DNA of 64,000 nt from Triatoma infestans. Taxonomy: Eukaryota; Arthropoda; Insecta; Hemiptera; Reduviidae. Shown piece after piece: positions 34,474-44,799 of the stretch. The stretch lies in NCBI GenBank assembly GCA_011037195.1, contig JAAEAF010014816.1, positions 37,659-101,658 on the forward strand, in the 5' to 3' direction. The position numbers and the translations under genes are program-made. Each line of letters starts with the position of its first letter. The first letter of the stretch is position 1. The notes under the pieces are model-generated. The model ran no database searches. It saw only the letters and a program-made list of their open reading frames with translations, and was not told the origin of the DNA.

Positions 34474-34917
34474 TTAACCCGTACTTAATTCTAAAATCTC
34501 TCCAGAGAAAATCTGTGCTAACCATATTGCTGAATGTAAAATGAGATAATGATGTCCGAATTGGTTATGAAGCACAATTGACCAACGAAATTCGTTCAGA
34601 AGATATGGACCTGAAGAATAATAAAATGGCCTCAATCTAATAATGCTATAATCTGAAGTTTCTAGTTTCTGAAGCGTGGGCGAGACATCGGTTCGGTTGT
34701 GGAGTGAGCAAAATTTCATAAGAAAGTAAAAATAGAAATAAAAAGAAAATACAGCTTCCTCCTTTTCCGGAAAATTACTCTCTAAATCTTGCCGTGAACA
34801 GGTTCCCGGTAATAATATGAGACTTTCTTTGGCACTGTGTACCAGTTTACTAAAACGATCGTGGGACTCAAGATGGAGCTCAAAACATGAAGCTGTAGCA
34901 TTTCTGCTGAGAAACAT
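34474..34917 (-). CDS. Open reading frame of 147 codons, unknown
   Basis: The longest frame without any recognisable mobile-element signature. It starts MFLSRNATASCFELHLESHD, has a low-complexity FYFYFYF stretch in the middle and a compositionally ordinary C-terminal half ending GEILELSTG. No motif, signal peptide or domain is recognised. It could be part of a host gene or an unidentified element, or chance. No neighbouring exons or splice sites could be supported. Confidence 0.25.
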   Translation of the reverse strand: MFLSRNATASCFELHLESHDRFSKLVHSAKESLILLPGTCSRQDLESNFPEKEEAVFSFYFYFYFLMKFCSLHNRTDVSPTLQKLETSDYSIIRLRPFYYSSGPYLLNEFRWSIVLHNQFGHHYLILHSAIWLAQIFSGEILELSTG

Positions 34918-35145
34918 CGAAAAAATAATGAAACGCCTTAGAAGTTTGGGCAGGCGGGCCTAAGAAATCTCTGATAAAATTTGGAAAGTCAATTAGTTAA
35001 GTAACTTGATCTAAATTTTCTTTTTAGCATATTTAATCCAGTATAACAGAAATGAATTTATTCAGATTTATCACAAGGCAAAATAAACACGCATGCTGCA
35101 TTGCTCTATTTTATCATGATAAACATAACCAGTCTTTAGCTTCAA

Positions 35146-35335
35146 AACAAACTGAGAAAGCATCAGAGACATTTTTCGTGGTAGCCTGCTTCATTTTGTG
35201 GTCATCGACCGGTTTCGGGCGTTCGCCCATCTTCAGGATGCGTTTTGTGAGATAGTATGATAACACAGACTTGCACAGAGCAAATTCAGTTATACACTCT
35301 GTTGGTTCCGCAGAACCACAACAAACTGAGAAAGC
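35146..35335 (-). mobile_element. Ribozyme family E, solo unit with target duplication
   Basis: A 16-bp direct repeat (AACAAACTGAGAAAGC) at 35146-35161 and 35320-35335 brackets 158 bp (35162-35319). It contains the full unit from ATCAGAGACATTTTTCGTGG to GTTGGTTCCGCAGAACCACA. This is the longest and cleanest target duplication in the family and fixes both element ends. Confidence 0.92.
35203..35242 (-). ncRNA. Hammerhead-like ribozyme, family E (solo)
   Basis: Minus strand: GCATC, CTGAAGA, T, GGGC-GAAC-GCCC, GAA, ACCGGT, C, GATG. All core boxes are intact. Confidence 0.74.
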
Positions 35336-35822
35336 TCTCAGGTTTGCAAAACTAGAATAGTAAAATTGTAGAATATTGATACAATTAGAAGAGCCAGAAG
35401 ACATGAGTAGTTGACGGATGAGAAGGTTGTTTTATACTTTGAAAGGGTTTCCAGAATCTGTTGAATGTTTATTAGATACATATTTAAGTTCACCGGAACT
35501 TACTGACAGCTTTTTTCTGAAAAAAATATTTCAGGAAATTCTGAAGAAGATCACGTTCTTCAGAGCCTTCTAAAGTGCCAGACATTATAGTTCAAGTGCT
35601 GCAGATTATATTTTCAAAAGCAAATCAGTATTTCTTAACAATTGAAAGTCAGTATTTACAATTTGAAGGAAATTTGTATAATGACAAGTATTACAGTGTT
35701 TTCTAATAATTGTTTTTATTGTTCTTTGAAGTTTTAGTGCTAAAGTTAAGATTGTTGAGCAGTATGCTCAACTCAATATCAATTACGCTGACGTTTTTCT
35801 TAAATAGTGCGATATTTTCCGA
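35336..35822. other. Spacer
   Basis: No recognisable feature. Confidence 0.4.
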
Positions 35823-36040
35823 ATTTCAAAATTTAGTAAAGTAATGCCTACTTTTTCAGGCGGGCTTAACGTCCAACTACAAAATTAGGTGTCGTGGACG
35901 GGGGCGGAAGCACCTACTTTACTAACATTTTTCATACCAATATAAAATTTAGCAGTTATACGCTGGACTCGAACTGGGGTCCTCCCACTTACAAGTCCAT
36001 TCTCGTAACCACTAACCAACACCCGCCATTTCAAAATTTA
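35823..36040 (-). repeat. tRNA-derived SINE, type 3, with target duplication
   Basis: A 13-bp direct repeat (ATTTCAAAATTTA) at 35823-35835 and 36028-36040 brackets 192 bp. On the minus strand the head reads GGCGGGTGTTGGTTAGTGGT (A box within), an anticodon-like loop CTTGTAA and CAGTTCGAGTCC (B box). The body ends CCCGCCTGAAAAAGTAGG. It differs from SINE types 1 and 2 in sequence. Confidence 0.82.
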
Positions 36041-36748
36041 ATTCAGCCATAATTGAATTTATAACAAGGTCTGGAATAAAATACTCATAGAAACTAATCC
36101 ATAGAAGATAATTATCTGATAAATAACCATGTTTTGTTTATAATCTGTGGAAAAAACTTAATATTTAACATTAGCCTTTGCTCAAATTTGTAAAAAAATA
36201 ATGATTACATAAAGCAAAAGGAAATTGTGTAAGTAACATAATCTTAAGCCAATATATTTAATAAATAATAAGAAAATTGTTTTGAAAATATGTTATAGTA
36301 GTGAATGTTTAGTACGTGACACCAAGTTTTTACGCTAATTTTAACTTGAATAATAAACATGTAGCAAACCAAATTCAGTTTTATGGTAAACGTGCTTAAA
36401 GCGAGTTATTTCAATATAAGATAAACTAGTGTAGTGTAGATATTCTTTGCGAGTTAAATAAAGAATTATGTAAACAATGAAAGTGACATGAACACTTTGT
36501 AAATGTTCATAAATTCAAAGGGGAAGATTAATTTTTACAATGAATTTTTGTTGCATATTTGATGTTTCTCCCTTTGATCACAAGTTAAATATTACAAATT
36601 GATAATGACAAGAATAAAAAAAACAAATTTTGGAACATTCTATTACTTTGAATAAATCTTTAAAATTAATCTTTGTGTTGACTACTCTAAAGAAAGTGAA
36701 AATTATAAAATAAACTAAATTGAAAAAAAAATTATTCGGGCATCATAT
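36041..36748. other. AT-rich spacer
   Basis: No reverse transcriptase or other feature recognised upstream of the GIY-YIG relic. Confidence 0.4.
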
Positions 36749-37033
36749 CTTGGACATTCAGGCAGAAACTTTAAAGAGAGAATTCATCACCACAAACTTA
36801 CTTCCAAAAAATACTAGGAGTTCAAGGAATATAATAATAGAATCAAGACATTTTTTTGTTCAAGAATGTTAAAGATAATACACATTAGCGATAAAGGGAA
36901 AGCCTTAAATTGGTTAGAACAATATGAGATCTTTAAATTTCACAAACAAAATAGAGAATTTTATCTTAATAAAATTGATAATTTAGATCATGAGTGTTTC
37001 TTAAAACTGAAAATATACTTATACGTAATATAA
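36749..37033 (+). pseudogene. Penelope-like element GIY-YIG endonuclease relic
   Basis: One 95-codon frame with a single internal stop (TAG in AAATACTAGGAG). It starts LGHSGRNFKERIHHHKLTSK and continues ILHI-like (KIIHISDKGKALNWLEQYEI) to FKFHKQNREFYLNKIDN. This is the C-terminal endonuclease of Penelope-like retroelements: the Y-IG-(T/S)GRNF-x-R element, then ILH---KG--LN-LE-YEI. The YIG tyrosine position is changed to Leu. The reverse transcriptase that should precede it is absent, so this is a 3' fragment. It is the only Penelope-type protein sequence in the window. Confidence 0.75.
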
Positions 37034-37714
37034 TGGATGTGAGAAGGAGAGAGAATTAGCGTGGTTGGGTTTTAGAGTAATAAACTACAATATAAGCTGA
37101 ATACTGTGTAATGAAATGAACTCACAAACTGCAAGGACTTTACAAGTATAATGGAAGTGAGACAGCGAGAGATATATAAAGAGACTCACTGATGAGAAGG
37201 TAGTAAAAGGTTGCTGATTGATTGTTAACTGGTCGTAAACTGCTGTAAAACTCTTCTCTTTTACGGCTAGATCAGCTGCATATATATAACATTATATATA
37301 TATCTAAATAAAATTTCCCGCCCTAGTATGGCCTTGATAGCAAGTAACTAGATTGATTCATTTTTGTGTTCCTCGGATCCTATTACACGTAAACAGAGTA
37401 TAATTGCAATACACAACTCAAATTCTAACTTCTACTAACAGACCTAATTAAAAACAAAAATATAGTTATACTTACCGAAAGTAAATAAGATATAATTCCT
37501 TAATTATATTGATATTTACATTTATATTATGTAATATACATTCCTGAGTAACTAAAAACTGACTTTTAATTTAAATAATTTCAGAAACATTGAATATACA
37601 ACATCATTGTAAATTCTAGGCCGCAACATCAAGTCACCAGCGCAAATTTTTTATACTAGGCCGCATTATGACATAGAATGGAAGCTGAAGTTGTGGCGAA
37701 AGAAACAAAAAAAA
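37034..37714. other. Possible Penelope 3' flank and spacer
   Basis: 37180-37200 contains CTGATGAGAAGG, but no following GAAAC, so a ribozyme is not supported. The rest is anonymous. Confidence 0.35.
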
Positions 37715-38739
37715 TCTGGTGTGAAACACTCACACAACTATCTCTTACTCCAGTTCTCCAAATTATAATTGGCAGCTTTTATAGTTTCTGTACCAAATTT
37801 AATGAGATTCGTCGAAAACTGAAAAAACTGTACAGTAAAAGCGCACTTCCGGTTTACTATTTTTCTTGAAACTCGGAATTTTGGCCATGTATTTATTTCT
37901 AATTAATTTTGTTTGGATGATAGAATTGTATAATCAATGTGATAGCACTTTAGAGAAAAATATAACCCCACCCCTCCCCTAAAAGTGCCCTTAAATAAAT
38001 TTTCCCAGAGAAATGTTTAAATAAAAGTTGTAGATCTTTGCATGTTTAGTTTATATACCAAGTTTCAAAAAAATCGTCGGAGCCATTTTTGAGAAAATTG
38101 CGAAAAAGTGAAAAAATCATTTAGTAAAGTGGTAAAGTAAACGCACTTCCGGTTATCCGATTTTTTTCAAACTCGGAATTTCAACAACATATTTAATTCT
38201 AATTAACATTATTTAGATGACAGAATTGTCTAATAAACTGAAATAGCACTTTAGATGCAAACCTAACCCCACCCTCCCCCAAAAGTGCCCTTAAATGCAT
38301 TTTCCTGGAGAAATGTTTCAAATAAAAGTTGTAGCTCTTTGTATGTGTGGTTGGTACTAAGTTTAAAGAAAATCGTCGGAGCCGTTTTTGAGAAAATTGC
38401 AAAAGAGTAAAAAAAAAACAACTAGTAAATGGTACTTCCGGTTGAGGAATTTTGACAGATAACGTAGTGCCAGATCCCATGGTGATATCTAAATGGAATA
38501 TCAAGTTTCAACTTTCTACGATTTTTCGTTTTTGAGCTATGCTGTCACATACATACAGACATACAACCCACTACAACCACACACACACACAAACACACAG
38601 ACACACACACACAGACCATTTGCTAAAAACCACTTTTTTGGACTCAGGGGACCTCAAAACGGATATTTCCGGTGAAAACTCGATATCGAAAATTTGACAC
38701 GATTACAATACTTGCTCTTACTAGGAGTAAGAGAAAGTA
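37715..38739 (+). mobile_element. Helentron-like non-autonomous element, copy H3
   Basis: The best-preserved copy. Starts TCTGGTGTGAAACACTCACA (a GTGTG/CACAC hairpin), followed by a subterminal TCTCTTACTCC. CGCACTTCCGGTT recurs at about 37841 and 38143 (about 300 bp apart), with a third CTTCCGGTTGAG at about 38436. A CA microsatellite spans about 38568-38615. Ends with the hairpin CTCTTACTAGGAGTAAGAG and AAAGTA. Frames such as 38199-38504 (minus) arise from the repeat and code for nothing recognisable. Confidence 0.68.
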
Positions 38740-39156
38740 ATAGCAATTGAAACCTATTTGGTTATTATTGAATCAATTTTTTATTTATAAACTTACATTA
38801 TGGGACAATTGCTAGCTGTTGAAGAGGAAATATCACTCAATTTTCGAAATTGAGTTTTCACTTGAAGCAACTGACCGTGAAAATGGATGGCGCTGTAATG
38901 TCGTGTCTATACTTTACCGTCAAAGACAAAGGTGGTTAATTAGCTGTGTGTTAACTAATGTAGTTTTTTTAAACTGCAATGTTCTTAATTATATAGCTTA
39001 TCATTGCTATTATGTCTCGACGAATAAAAGGGTCGCGGCAATAAGCGCAGAAGTGTCTGGAGCCATCTCTGGTGCAATCATGGTGGCGGTACCTGAGGAC
39101 TTCTGAGTCCGGAAAAAGTGGTTTTTAGAATTGCTTTGTGTGTATCTGTATGTGTG

Positions 39157-39190
<34 letters not shown>

Positions 39191-39574
39191 CGTGCATACA
39201 GCATAATTCAAAAGCGAAAAATCGCTGGAAACTCAAACTTGATATATCGATTATTTCCAGCGCAACTGACTAGAAGATTTCAGTCAAACTCATTGTGCCG
39301 AAAGTATGACTTACTGAATAAATGTTTTCAGTTTACCCAAAAATGGCTCAAAGATTTTTTTGGTATGGTATCTACTTTTATTTAAAACAGTTTTTCAGAA
39401 AAATTGCTTTTTATATGATTTCAAGAGAACTGCAATGTACAGTTTCCCTCCAAGGTGCTATTTAATTGCAATGTATTTTCTACCAGTATATAGTTTACTA
39501 CCATTACTAGTTTCCCCCAGTAGATTACTATAAATTACAATAAAAAGTGTCGAAAATAAATCATTGTTTTACTT
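38740..39574. other. Spacer with diverged Helentron-like piece and GT microsatellite
   Basis: 39085-39260, on the minus strand, resembles the terminal module of the Helentron-like family (GACTCAG..., AAACCAC-like, then the microsatellite and the TTTTCGCTTTTGA-type segment). Its microsatellite is a pure GT run at about 39161-39188. The frame at 38819-39106 overlaps it and is not recognised. Confidence 0.45.
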
Positions 39575-42094
39575 TCTCTTGTTTATAATAAGCTATAACA
39601 ACCTAGTGGATCAAATTGTCGATACACCGCGCCGAGCACGTATTATTAGTTTAGTAAGAGGATTACATCCCTCATTGTTGATAAATATTGAACTAAGTGT
39701 TCCTATTAATTCATATTTAGTTTTAAGTGATTATAGCTACAACTTTAATGACTGTGATTATTCGGGGCTATGTCAATAATTTGACAGTATATCTCGGATT
39801 TTTTTTTTTTATCCAATTATGAATATGCTGCCAAGGGAGAAGGAAGGGATTAGGTCAGTAGTAGCGCGCTGGACTAGCAACGCGGAGGTTCCGCGTTCGA
39901 AACTAGCGTGTTGCCTTTAGATTTTCTTTTCCTAGGAGCCTCTACAGCTCACTGTCTGGTGATGGGCAGGGTTGTCTGTAGCTAGAGAACACTGCCCGGA
40001 TGTCGGCAGTGCACTGAGATGGTTCCGAGGGGCACAACAGATCTTTCAGGTCGCAGTGCATATCCCCTTTAAAATAATAATAATAATATGTCGACAATTC
40101 TGTGGGAATTATTTTACAACCTATTAAGTTATCGCATGGATAAATTTATTCCTAAAATCCGTTTATATAATCATAAAAAAATACCCCCACTGGTTTTCTT
40201 GTGATCTGAGGGCCCTTATCACAGATAAGGAAATGTATCTTTGTCTTTTTAAACAAAAATACCAACCGAGTTATTACTTAAAATTTTCTGAGTTGAGAAA
40301 ATCTAAATGTAAAGTCTTATCTAAGGTTTGCTATCAAGAATTCTTGATCAGTATTGAACAACCGTTGCAACTTAAGTCAAAACTTTTTGGAATTATGTTA
40401 ATTCAATAAAAAAAATCTTTCGGCTGTCTTTATGTTATGCATTTAAATGACCGTTATCTTAGAGATCCAGATGAGATAGTCAATTTGTTTGCAAATCATT
40501 TTAGTAGAGTTTACAAAAATAGAACTAAAGATAATTTTTTTTTCAACTTCCCTAGCTCACTAAATATATACATTCATACCAAATTCCGGAAAATGCCATT
40601 CAAATCAGATGTTGAATGTGGGTATTCACGGGACACCAGAACGTGACGTCATCCTTCCAATACTTATACAAAATTGTGCCTGCGCTCTTCTAAAACACCC
40701 CTGTATATCATTTTCAATCAGTCTCTGCGTACTGGCTGTTTTCTATTTTTGTGGAAATTATCTTATGTTACACCAACCCTCAAGTCTGGTGATAAATCGG
40801 ACATAAGGAATTATAGACCTATTTCTATTCCAAAAATCTTTGAAAGTATAATTAATAGTTATCTTACATTTGATTTAAGACCTGTCCTCATATCTGAACA
40901 ACATAGCTTTTAGACTGGTCGACGTACTATGATCAACTTGCTTACTTATCAAAAATACATTCTAGATTCTTTTGTTGATAATTCCCAAATAGGCACGCTT
41001 ACACTGACTTAGCTAAGGCTTTTGATAGTGTTAATCACTATGTTTTGCTCGCAAAGTTGGAAGCGTATGGCATTCACGGTAAACTTCTACTTTGGATTCA
41101 CAGTTATTTAATCTATAGGACCCAAAGAGTTGAGCTAAAATTTTCAAAGAGTTATGTCTCTATCTTTTTCTGTCTTCTCAGGAGTTCCTCAGGGTTCCTA
41201 TTGGGACCTCTTTTGTTTAATTTATTTATTAATGACATAAAACTCAGTCTTCATGATGTCCTTTTTTTGTTATTTGCGGATGACATAAAATTATTTTTGT
41301 CAATCTCGTCTTCCGCAAGAATGTAGTCTCTTGCAACAGGCACTGGATTCCTTATCTCATTGGTGCCCCGAGAACTGTTTAGAACTAAACTTGTTTAAGT
41401 ATAGTGTGACGTCCTTCACTAGACATTATACTCCTATAACTTGGAATTATACTCTAAATGGTTCTACACTTTGTAGTGTATAATCTGTGAAAGACTTGGG
41501 CGTAACCTAAAACTCTAAATTGGATTTCGTTGATCATATGAACAAGGTCAGAAGCAAATCGTGGCAAATGCTTGGATTTGTCTTCAGAAACACGAGGAAT
41601 TTTTCTGACAGTCGTTCCTTTATTACTCTGTATAAATCCCTCGTAAGACCGCATCTTAAACATGGTTCAATAATTTCGAACCCATATTGCAAGGTACATA
41701 GGGTTACTATTGAGTCTATCCAGAACAAGTTCCTTCGGTGGTTGGCTTTTCGTTTAAAGATTCCTAAAGAAAACATTATTTATTTTGATGTTCAGTTTCT
41801 CTCAATATTCCTCCTTTGTCAGCCAGGAGAGATTATTATGATCTCTCTTTCCTATGTAAACTTCTCCATTCTCAAATATACAATCCACACCTTCTTTCTT
41901 TAATCACTTTAAATATCCCTTCCCACTCTACAAGAAATTCTTTTCCTTTCAATATACCTTACTGCAAGTATAATTATATCTTCCATTCTCCTATTTATCA
42001 GTTAATGCGGGCAGCCAACCAGACTGACTTAGTTATGTTTAATATGGACATTCCAGAATTGGTTAATAAAGTCCAAAGTATATTATACTCTTGA
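39575..42094 (+). pseudogene. Jockey-like LINE, interrupted by a SINE
   Basis: A broken non-LTR retrotransposon. 39595-39780 holds the end of the endonuclease region (DQIVDTPRRA, then SVPINSYLVLSDYSYNFNDC). After the inserted SINE, 40100-40660 holds the linker with KFIPKIRLYN-like, WFSCDLRALI and LNDRYLRDPDEIVNLFANHF. The reverse transcriptase follows: NYRPISI (about 40810), DLAKAFDSVNHY (about 41008-41040), GVPQGS (about 41180) and FADDIKLF (about 41273-41296). The tail holds LVRPHLKHGSII and, in the frame 41816-42094, LHSQIYNPHLLS through LMRAANQTD. Many frame changes and stops. The thumb and C-terminal style is Jockey-like. 5' truncated. Confidence 0.85.
39822..40090 (+). repeat. tRNA-derived SINE, type 1, inserted in the LINE
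   Basis: Head GGATTAGGTCAGTAGTAGCG (A box) and GTTCCGCGTTCGAAAC (B box, decayed), then the body shared with 13.8 and 63.3 kb, ending in an ATA-rich tail. AATATG at 39822-39827 and 40085-40090 is a short candidate target duplication. Removing the insert restores the reading order of the LINE (NYEY...VDNSVG). That gives independent support for the boundaries. Confidence 0.82.
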
Positions 42095-43189
42095 TTAATT
42101 AGATATTAGACAATAAGTACATTTTAATTAAAATAAAATGTAACCTATTATTTGAATTTTATATATGTAGTTTGTGTGTGTTTGTTTTATAGTTTATATT
42201 GTGAAAAGCTTTAGAGTATTTTATGTATTTCTAAATTTAAACTTGTTAACTGGATCACTGATCCGTATTTTGAATTAAAAATAAACATAGTAACCAGTCA
42301 TATTAGTAACCAGTCGACCATGACATTAAAGATAAAAGGGAATTGATAAAATTGTATAAGTAGTTTTGTTAGGTTAATATAATGTTATTCAGTTTGAGTT
42401 ATAACCTTAACTGTTACATGCGAAACAATAATGTTTGCACATTGTACCACTTTAAAAGTAGTTGTGAGTAACAAGTGAAGTTTACTCTCTTCTTGAGTAC
42501 ATAAGAAGTTCCGTAGATTATGATAGCGCGGAAATACCGTTACCCCAAAGTTTATATAGTTGTGGAAAACATTATCGTAGTTTTCTGTTAGATTATTTTT
42601 TTACTTTGTCTCTCTGAAGTGAGCAGCAAAGAAGAACTTCCTTTTTTTTTTGCATGAAGGTCACATTATGAATAAAAGCCACCCTTTTAGTAAAACAAAA
42701 AAGTGCAGAAAAAACAAGATGTAAGTTTTTATGTTCATGAAAAGCATAATGTTGCATGCAGTACTATTTTTTATATGCAAATTGAGAAAGGTTTGTAAAA
42801 GAAAAGAGGTTGCTCTGAAAACATATTACATTTGCTAATGCAATTCATTGGAATCATCTAAGTGAGAAAAATAGCACATTTCTGACAAATAAAAAGTTTT
42901 GGTCCTTACCATCAATGCTACGTACCCTCTTATCACTATTTCCAAACAAAACATTTTTAGCATTTATATTTTTCCTGCCCTTTTAGACGATAAGAAAAAA
43001 AAAAAGGAATTACTAAAGAAAAAAAAATCTTTTTGCTGAACTTCAACAAACTTTGTTACAAGGTATTATTTTATTCTCAAGTTCATATTTAATTTGGGTC
43101 CTTTCTTAGAAAATGAATATAATATAGTTTTCCAGGAAGAGAATTGCAGAAAAAAATAACTAAAATTTAAAAAACTTCTACATTCACTG
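42095..43189. other. LINE 3' flank and anonymous sequence
   Basis: The first ~100 bp is probably LINE 3' untranslated sequence. Beyond that nothing is recognised. Confidence 0.35.
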
Positions 43190-43640
43190 CCAGCTTAATA
43201 GAGGTTTGGCTATGTCATAAATAATTAGAACTCCAATACATTAACTATGCTTTTCTAGCCAACTTGTCACTTTCTTCATTCCCATGACCCGTACAAGCCC
43301 TGTGGATCCAGTGCATCACTACTTCATATCTCTACACCACAGATATTCTATAACACTCTTGCCTCCAGAACGCTTTGGGAGCCAAACTGTTATATAATGT
43401 TGGCAACTTGGTGGAAGGAAAAAAAAATTAAATTTGGTCCTTCTTCAGATTGAGAATATTTAACAGCCTCTACATTGGCAAGTGTTTTCTCGCACCAAAA
43501 TTGCCCGTAGGAAATGTTTGCCCGAACTTTTTTGCAATCAGTTCTTAGCTCTTGTATTCTTATTAGCTCCTTCCGCTGATCCTTTAGCATAAACAAATTT
43601 TCTGCTGGATACCAGGTCTCTAAAGCCAAAAGACATGTGT
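43190..43640 (-). pseudogene. RNase H domain relic of a LINE
   Basis: Minus strand, 43320 to 43249: VMHWIHRACTGHGNEESDKL followed by ARKA. It matches the RNase H C-terminal signature W-(V/I)-x-x-H-x-G-x-x-GNE-x-(A/S)D-x-LA of I/R1-type LINEs, with a two-residue change in the HxG part. Upstream on the same strand the 79-residue frame 43629-43390 may be part of the same element but is not recognised. Confidence 0.6.
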
Positions 43641-44616
43641 GCTTAAGAGAGCGACTGATTTTCTACATTTTCTTTTAAAGCGTGATAGTAGAGATTTCTC
43701 ATAAAGCAAGGCCTAATTACATGCAAATATTGCTAACTTTGGTATATTAATTATGTTAATGAAAAAACAAATCAAATTACATCGAAAATTGCGGTTAACA
43801 ATAAATACGAACTTTTTAATTGTGTAGTGCCTGTTCGTTAGGCAGTAAGTGAATGAATGTTCATGAAGGACTAATGTTAAATGCAGTTGAAAGAGTTTGC
43901 TTAAAATATATTTTTTAAATATTTAAAAATATTATTCATTTATTTTCGTTAAATAGAAATAATTTTTGGTTTTATTGTGTTTTGTTAGTACACAAACTAT
44001 TTCATTATCACTTCATGTTATACTACCATATCTTTAATAAACCATTACATCATTTAATAAATAATGCAGCGATTGTCTACAACAGCATAATTAATTGATA
44101 GCCTCTACTAAAACTTCCTGAAATCCACTATAAATTTATTTTTGTTTAAACAATAATTGTATATTACAAAATTACATGGCACATTTATTTAGTTGCGAAA
44201 TATTTGCAACAGCGATTTAGAAGTAAAAACTATATAATACATTATTATTTTTGTTGCAATTTTCAAAATCAGGTTGGGCAGGGGCAGTAAGGTCTATCTG
44301 TTTCACAGAATCTCTCTCTGTAAAATATCAGTAAGTTCAAACAAGATATTCCTTCTGTATCACCTGGGGACATAATATAGCAAAATCGATTAAACAAACT
44401 TGAATAAGCTTCACTCACTGGTTTTTAGTTGGTCGCATTTTTCTTTAGAATGATTCCAACATTTTTGTTTGAAATCTTTTCCTTGAAGGAAAGAGAAATT
44501 GATTGTATGGATTGATTATATTGGATTGTGTTGGAACTGGGAAAGCAGTGAATCTAAATTGCCTTTTCAATTAATTTACGCTTCTGATAATTCTTCCTCT
44601 AACATTCACATATGCA
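43641..44616. other. Anonymous AT-rich sequence
   Basis: Nothing recognised. Confidence 0.4.
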
Positions 44617-44799
44617 ATGCAAAAATTACAAAGTTGTTGTGTGCACACTGAGTGTGTAAACTAAGTTTGCTCTGTGCAAGTCTGTGTTGTCACACTGTCT
44701 GAAAAACGCATCCTGAAGATAGGCGAACGCCCGAAACCGGTCGATGACCACAAAATGAAGCAGGCTACCACGGAAAATGTCTCTGATGCAAAAATTACA
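44617..44799 (+). mobile_element. Ribozyme family E, solo unit with target duplication
   Basis: An identical 14-bp direct repeat (ATGCAAAAATTACA) at 44617-44630 and 44786-44799 brackets a 155-bp insert (44631-44785). The insert begins AAGTTGTTGTGTGCACACTG and ends GGAAAATGTCTCTG. Confidence 0.92.
44708..44746 (+). ncRNA. Hammerhead-like ribozyme, family E (solo)
   Basis: GCATC, CTGAAGA, TAGGC-GAAC-GCCC, GAA, ACCGGT, C, GATG. The stem III palindrome and stem I are intact. Stem II has the same G-to-A change as the unit at 32140-32178, which suggests a subfamily. Confidence 0.7.

Noticed and set aside
37180..37210. CTGATGAGAAGG as a hammerhead core near the GIY-YIG relic
   Set aside because: No GAAAC box at a suitable distance and no stem II or III pairing.
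39575..39595. Another Helentron-like terminus (TACTTTCTCTTG), also 32480-32492
   Set aside because: Only about 12 matching bases without hairpin or internal sequence; may be chance in T-rich DNA.
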